DNA of 7,424 nucleotides, taken from JAYPEY01 sp047618185 (GTDB lineage: Bacteria > Verrucomicrobiota > Verrucomicrobiia > Limisphaerales > JAYPEY01). Made by a program: the position numbers and the translations under genes. The stretch covers positions 1 through 7,424 of the forward strand of contig JBLHKZ010000281.1 in assembly GCA_047618185.1 (NCBI GenBank). Direction: 5' to 3'. A model generated the notes under the pieces. It worked only from the letters and a program-made list of their open reading frames with translations. It was not told the origin of the DNA and did no database searches. Each line of letters starts with the position of its first letter. Within the stretch, counting starts at the first letter, position 1. Shown piece by piece: positions 5,823 to 7,424 of the stretch.

Positions 5823-6982
5823 ACCCCAGACGGCCAACGGTAGCTTCCGGGCTTGATCAATAGCACGGGATTCTCCTCGCCGCCAACTCGAAGCCAGGAC
5901 AGTCCCTCAATCGCGCCGACTGTCGTGAACGCCGACCATCCCTTCCGATCGATCACCGCCCGCGCCGTCGCCCCGCCCTCGAGCAGGAGCCGATGCACGC
6001 TCGCCTTGCGCAGCACGATCTCTACCGCGTCCACCAGCCGGGCCAGCAACTTCTCCGAACTCGACGAATCCACCGCTTCATCGAGACCGATGGCGATCGT
6101 CGCCACGCCGTGTTCCTGCAAGGCCGTCCAAACATCGAACGCCCACCGGGCGCAGGCCTCCTGATTGGGCCCGGCGTCACCGGTCGCCGCCAGTTCGGGA
6201 GCCATCGCAAACGACGGCATTCCGGAAGTCTCATTCTTTTCACCCCGCCCATGAGCCCAGGCCGCTGCGCTGCCGCACACGATTAACGTTCCTCCATCAC
6301 CCAAGAATGAATCCGCTTCCTCAGCGGGATCGCTTGCCCCGCTTACTCCGCCTTCTCTCAAATCCAGAATCGCGCCGAAGAATTCTGCGCCGCCCGCGGG
6401 CAGGATATTTTCGTCCACCTCCATTGCCCGCCTTTTCAAATCCTTCACACTCCCTACATCCGGAATCGTAATCCCCCGTTCGAAAATGCCTCCATTAGCG
6501 CGAACCGATGTCGTTCCGCCCGCCGCCGAGGGGCCCAGCAGCTCCAGCACATTCGACGTCCAGGCAGGATGGGTCGGATCATTGGCAAAGCCGGTGTCCG
6601 CAAGCGGCACGCCCTCCACAAAATACTCACCCACTTTAATCAGTCGCCTCCGCGATGGATTCGCAGGCACGAGCAATGCTTGAGTCCGTCCTGTAGATTC
6701 AAGAATGGCGTCGATCTCCGCCACAATCGCCCCGCGCAGAACGGAGTCCACCTTCTTATAGATAAGCGAGGGATTCGCCGCCGCGACGTGCCGGGCCATT
6801 TCCCCCACGCGGCGCGCGGCCACCGCCGGAGTCGCCAATCGCGAATCCGTGTCCAGCGCGACAACATCCGCGGTCGACGTCGGATCGAAACGCGTCTGCA
6901 CCTCCGCCGAGAGCCCGCGTTCAAACGCGACCCCGGCCAATTCCGCCGCCCCGGAAATATCATCCGCCATGACAACAATCAC
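5810..6982 (-). CDS. Four-carbon acid sugar kinase family protein (DUF1537; OtnK/DtnK-like)
   Basis: Members of this family use ATP to phosphorylate the 4-hydroxyl of four-carbon sugar acids such as threonate, erythronate or 3-oxo-tetronate in the cytoplasm. The 390-residue product shows the N-terminal acid-sugar-binding domain with ADDISGAAE (6-14), ALDTDSR (42-48), KKVDSVLRG (76-84), PANPS (106-110) and DPTHP (135-139). It also has the C-terminal nucleotide-binding domain with GGATARAV (336-343) and a final KPGSYRWPSG. The C-terminal motifs deviate slightly: many relatives have Asp in GGDTARA and a KSGxFG-type ending. The GTG at 6982 is chosen because GGAG lies seven bases upstream and the family begins exactly at this MIVV-ADD strand; the frame to 7111 is a repeat-derived extension. 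The last residues, VVES, and the stop codon come from the heptamer repeat. Exact substrate is unknown. The PdxA-like gene upstream supports threonate/erythronate breakdown. Confidence 0.9.
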   Translation of the reverse strand: MIVVMADDISGAAELAGVAFERGLSAEVQTRFDPTSTADVVALDTDSRLATPAVAARRVGEMARHVAAANPSLIYKKVDSVLRGAIVAEIDAILESTGRTQALLVPANPSRRRLIKVGEYFVEGVPLADTGFANDPTHPAWTSNVLELLGPSAAGGTTSVRANGGIFERGITIPDVGSVKDLKRRAMEVDENILPAGGAEFFGAILDLREGGVSGASDPAEEADSFLGDGGTLIVCGSAAAWAHGRGEKNETSGMPSFAMAPELAATGDAGPNQEACARWAFDVWTALQEHGVATIAIGLDEAVDSSSSEKLLARLVDAVEIVLRKASVHRLLLEGGATARAVIDRKGWSAFTTVGAIEGLSWLRVGGEENPVLLIKPGSYRWPSGVVES

Positions 6983-6989
6983 CCGCCCA

Positions 6990-6993
6990 CTCC
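6990..6993 (-). promoter_or_regulatory. Shine-Dalgarno site that decides the kinase start
   Basis: GGAG on the minus strand, seven bases upstream of the GTG at 6982. It is one of the few well-spaced ribosome-binding sites in the window and supports GTG over the nearby in-frame ATG at 6970, which would remove the first beta strand. Confidence 0.6.
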
Positions 6994-7120
6994 AAAGCCA
7001 ACCCGCCCAAACGGCAACAGAAAAACACCGCGGATGTGACTGTGGAGAATCAAACAGGAGGAAACAGAGAGAACGGAGAAGAAAACGACGCCGCTTGCCC
7101 AATGGGCTCATTCACGATTC

Positions 7121-7181
7121 AGATCCGTGCCATCCGCGCTGAAAAGGCATGAACCACGGATAGCGCGGATGACACGGATCT
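7121..7181. repeat. Strong inverted repeat of the CACGGAT family
   Basis: AGATCCGTGCCATCCGCGCT (7121-7140) is inverted at 7162-7181 with a single mismatch over 20 bases. The loop is 21 bases. Within each arm, units of the form CACGGAT/GCGGAT recur at about nine-base spacing, and a further related word, CCGCGGATG, lies at 7028-7036. In RNA it would form a very stable stem-loop. There is no T run after it on either strand, so it is not a classical terminator. Confidence 0.8.
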
Positions 7182-7192
7182 TGGGTATGGAC

Positions 7193-7209
7193 GCCCAGCC
7201 AGCCTGGGC
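7193..7209. repeat. Small palindromic hairpin GCCCAG/CTGGGC
   Basis: GCCCAG (7193-7198) pairs with CTGGGC (7204-7209) around a five-base loop. It is one of several short GC-rich hairpins in the same spacer. It probably belongs to a dispersed palindromic repeat together with the hairpin at 7250-7264. Confidence 0.55.
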
Positions 7210-7249
7210 TGCAATTCATAACGCCAACCCCAAACGTCGAGTGCAACCG

Positions 7250-7264
7250 CGTCCCGGAGGGACG
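7250..7264. repeat. Small palindromic hairpin CGTCCC/GGGACG
   Basis: CGTCCC (7250-7255) and GGGACG (7259-7264) pair perfectly around the loop GGA. Words of the type GTCCCGGAGGGAC are familiar to me from dispersed palindromic repeats in planctomycete and verrucomicrobial genomes; that is recollection, not something the window proves. Confidence 0.6.
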
Positions 7265-7339
7265 AAAGAAGGCAGTCGGCGGAAGCGTGCTTTCCACGGC
7301 TTTCTCCGCCTCTGTTCACTCCGTTTCCTCCTGTGCAAG

Positions 7340-7365
7340 AAAAAGGTCGCAGCCCGTCGCGGGCT
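7340..7365 (-). terminator. Possible intrinsic terminator after the PdxA-like gene
   Basis: On the minus strand, immediately at the stop codon of the partial gene, AGCCCG and CGGGCT (7365-7351) form a perfect six-base stem with a three-base loop. A TTTTT run (7344-7340) follows after a six-base gap. The gap is longer than usual for an intrinsic terminator, so termination may be weak. If it works, the kinase would need its own promoter within the repeat-filled spacer. Confidence 0.4.
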
Positions 7366-7424
7366 CAGGAAGCCAGCTTCGCGGCCAGTCCGACCGCCTC
7401 GTAGAGGCTGCTCGGATTCGCCTT
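7365..7424 (-). CDS. C-terminal end of a PdxA-like dehydrogenase (partial)
   Basis: Only the last 19 codons are present: KANPSSLYEAVGLAAKLAS and a TGA stop at 7367-7365. A Lys-Ala-(Asp/Asn)-x-x-Ser-Leu...Ala...Leu-Ala ending is characteristic of the PdxA family (4-hydroxythreonine-4-phosphate dehydrogenase and its PdxA2 relatives), whose final helix follows a GTGKA-type loop. PdxA2 oxidises 4-phospho-threonate, the product of DUF1537 kinases, and decarboxylation then yields dihydroxyacetone phosphate. The neighbouring kinase on the same strand makes this reading much more likely. Pyridoxal-phosphate synthesis (true PdxA) is the alternative. The assignment rests on a very short segment. Confidence 0.55.
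   Translation of the reverse strand, partial: KANPSSLYEAVGLAAKLAS

Larger units (their letters stand above)
7054..7334. repeat. Outer inverted repeat enclosing the kinase/PdxA-like spacer
   Basis: The purine-rich word at 7054-7074, beginning ACAGGAGGAAAC, returns in inverted orientation at 7314-7334 with two mismatches in 21 bases. Beyond that, both copies continue with GGAGAA-type sequence, the right one after a six-base insertion. The 239 bases between the arms contain a second strong inverted repeat and two small hairpins but no gene I can support. The arrangement resembles a small non-autonomous element, but the low-complexity arms could also be independent copies of a dispersed GGAAACAGAGAGAAC-type repeat. 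Confidence 0.65.

Noticed and set aside
7112..7319. Two minus-strand open frames of 61 and 66 codons in the repeat-rich spacer
   Set aside because: They translate the inverted repeats and hairpins and lack any supported start site or motif.

Overview
The window looks like chromosomal DNA from a Verrucomicrobiota-like bacterium, or a related planctomycete-type lineage. The coding part is GC-rich, spacers are short, Shine-Dalgarno signals are weak, and the spacers carry several families of short-period, hairpin-forming repeats of the kind I associate with that group. The lineage call is inference. The protein assignments come from recognising motifs.

Left edge (1-795). This part is AT-rich with no convincing complete gene. 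Bases 1-284 resemble the outer end of an insertion sequence that continues beyond the window: TGTCC/TGTCGC-type motifs recur, and a minus-strand start codon runs off the edge. The rest is a long, mostly unstructured leader before glyS, with one possible promoter and one copy of a CTCAACT repeat.

Plus-strand block (796-4860). Four genes are tightly packed: glycyl-tRNA synthetase (glyS), larB, larC and a small Trm112/YcaR-like protein. LarB and LarC are two of the three enzymes that build the nickel-pincer nucleotide (NPN) cofactor. LarB carboxylates and hydrolyses NaAD, LarE (absent here) adds sulfur, and LarC inserts nickel. LarC is a single uninterrupted reading frame with an unusually long histidine-alternating segment that probably binds nickel. 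A hairpin-forming CACAAAGAA repeat separates larB from larC; the Trm112-like gene overlaps larC by four bases.

Minus-strand block (4882-7424). Converging on the first block are, in transcription order, the last 19 codons of a PdxA-like dehydrogenase, a four-carbon acid sugar kinase (DUF1537/OtnK-DtnK type) and an exported alpha/beta-hydrolase esterase. Kinase plus PdxA-like dehydrogenase is the known pairing for breaking down threonate or erythronate through 4-phosphorylated acids to dihydroxyacetone phosphate. The esterase may release such substrates or acyl groups outside the cytoplasm, but its substrate cannot be read from the sequence.

The least ordinary part is the noncoding DNA. At least four unrelated short-repeat families occupy gaps next to gene starts. 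One supplies the kinase stop codon and the purine-rich leader of the esterase. The 380-base gap between the PdxA-like gene and the kinase is a nested set of inverted repeats and hairpins. I see no CRISPR array, RNA gene, defence island or clearly new enzyme system.
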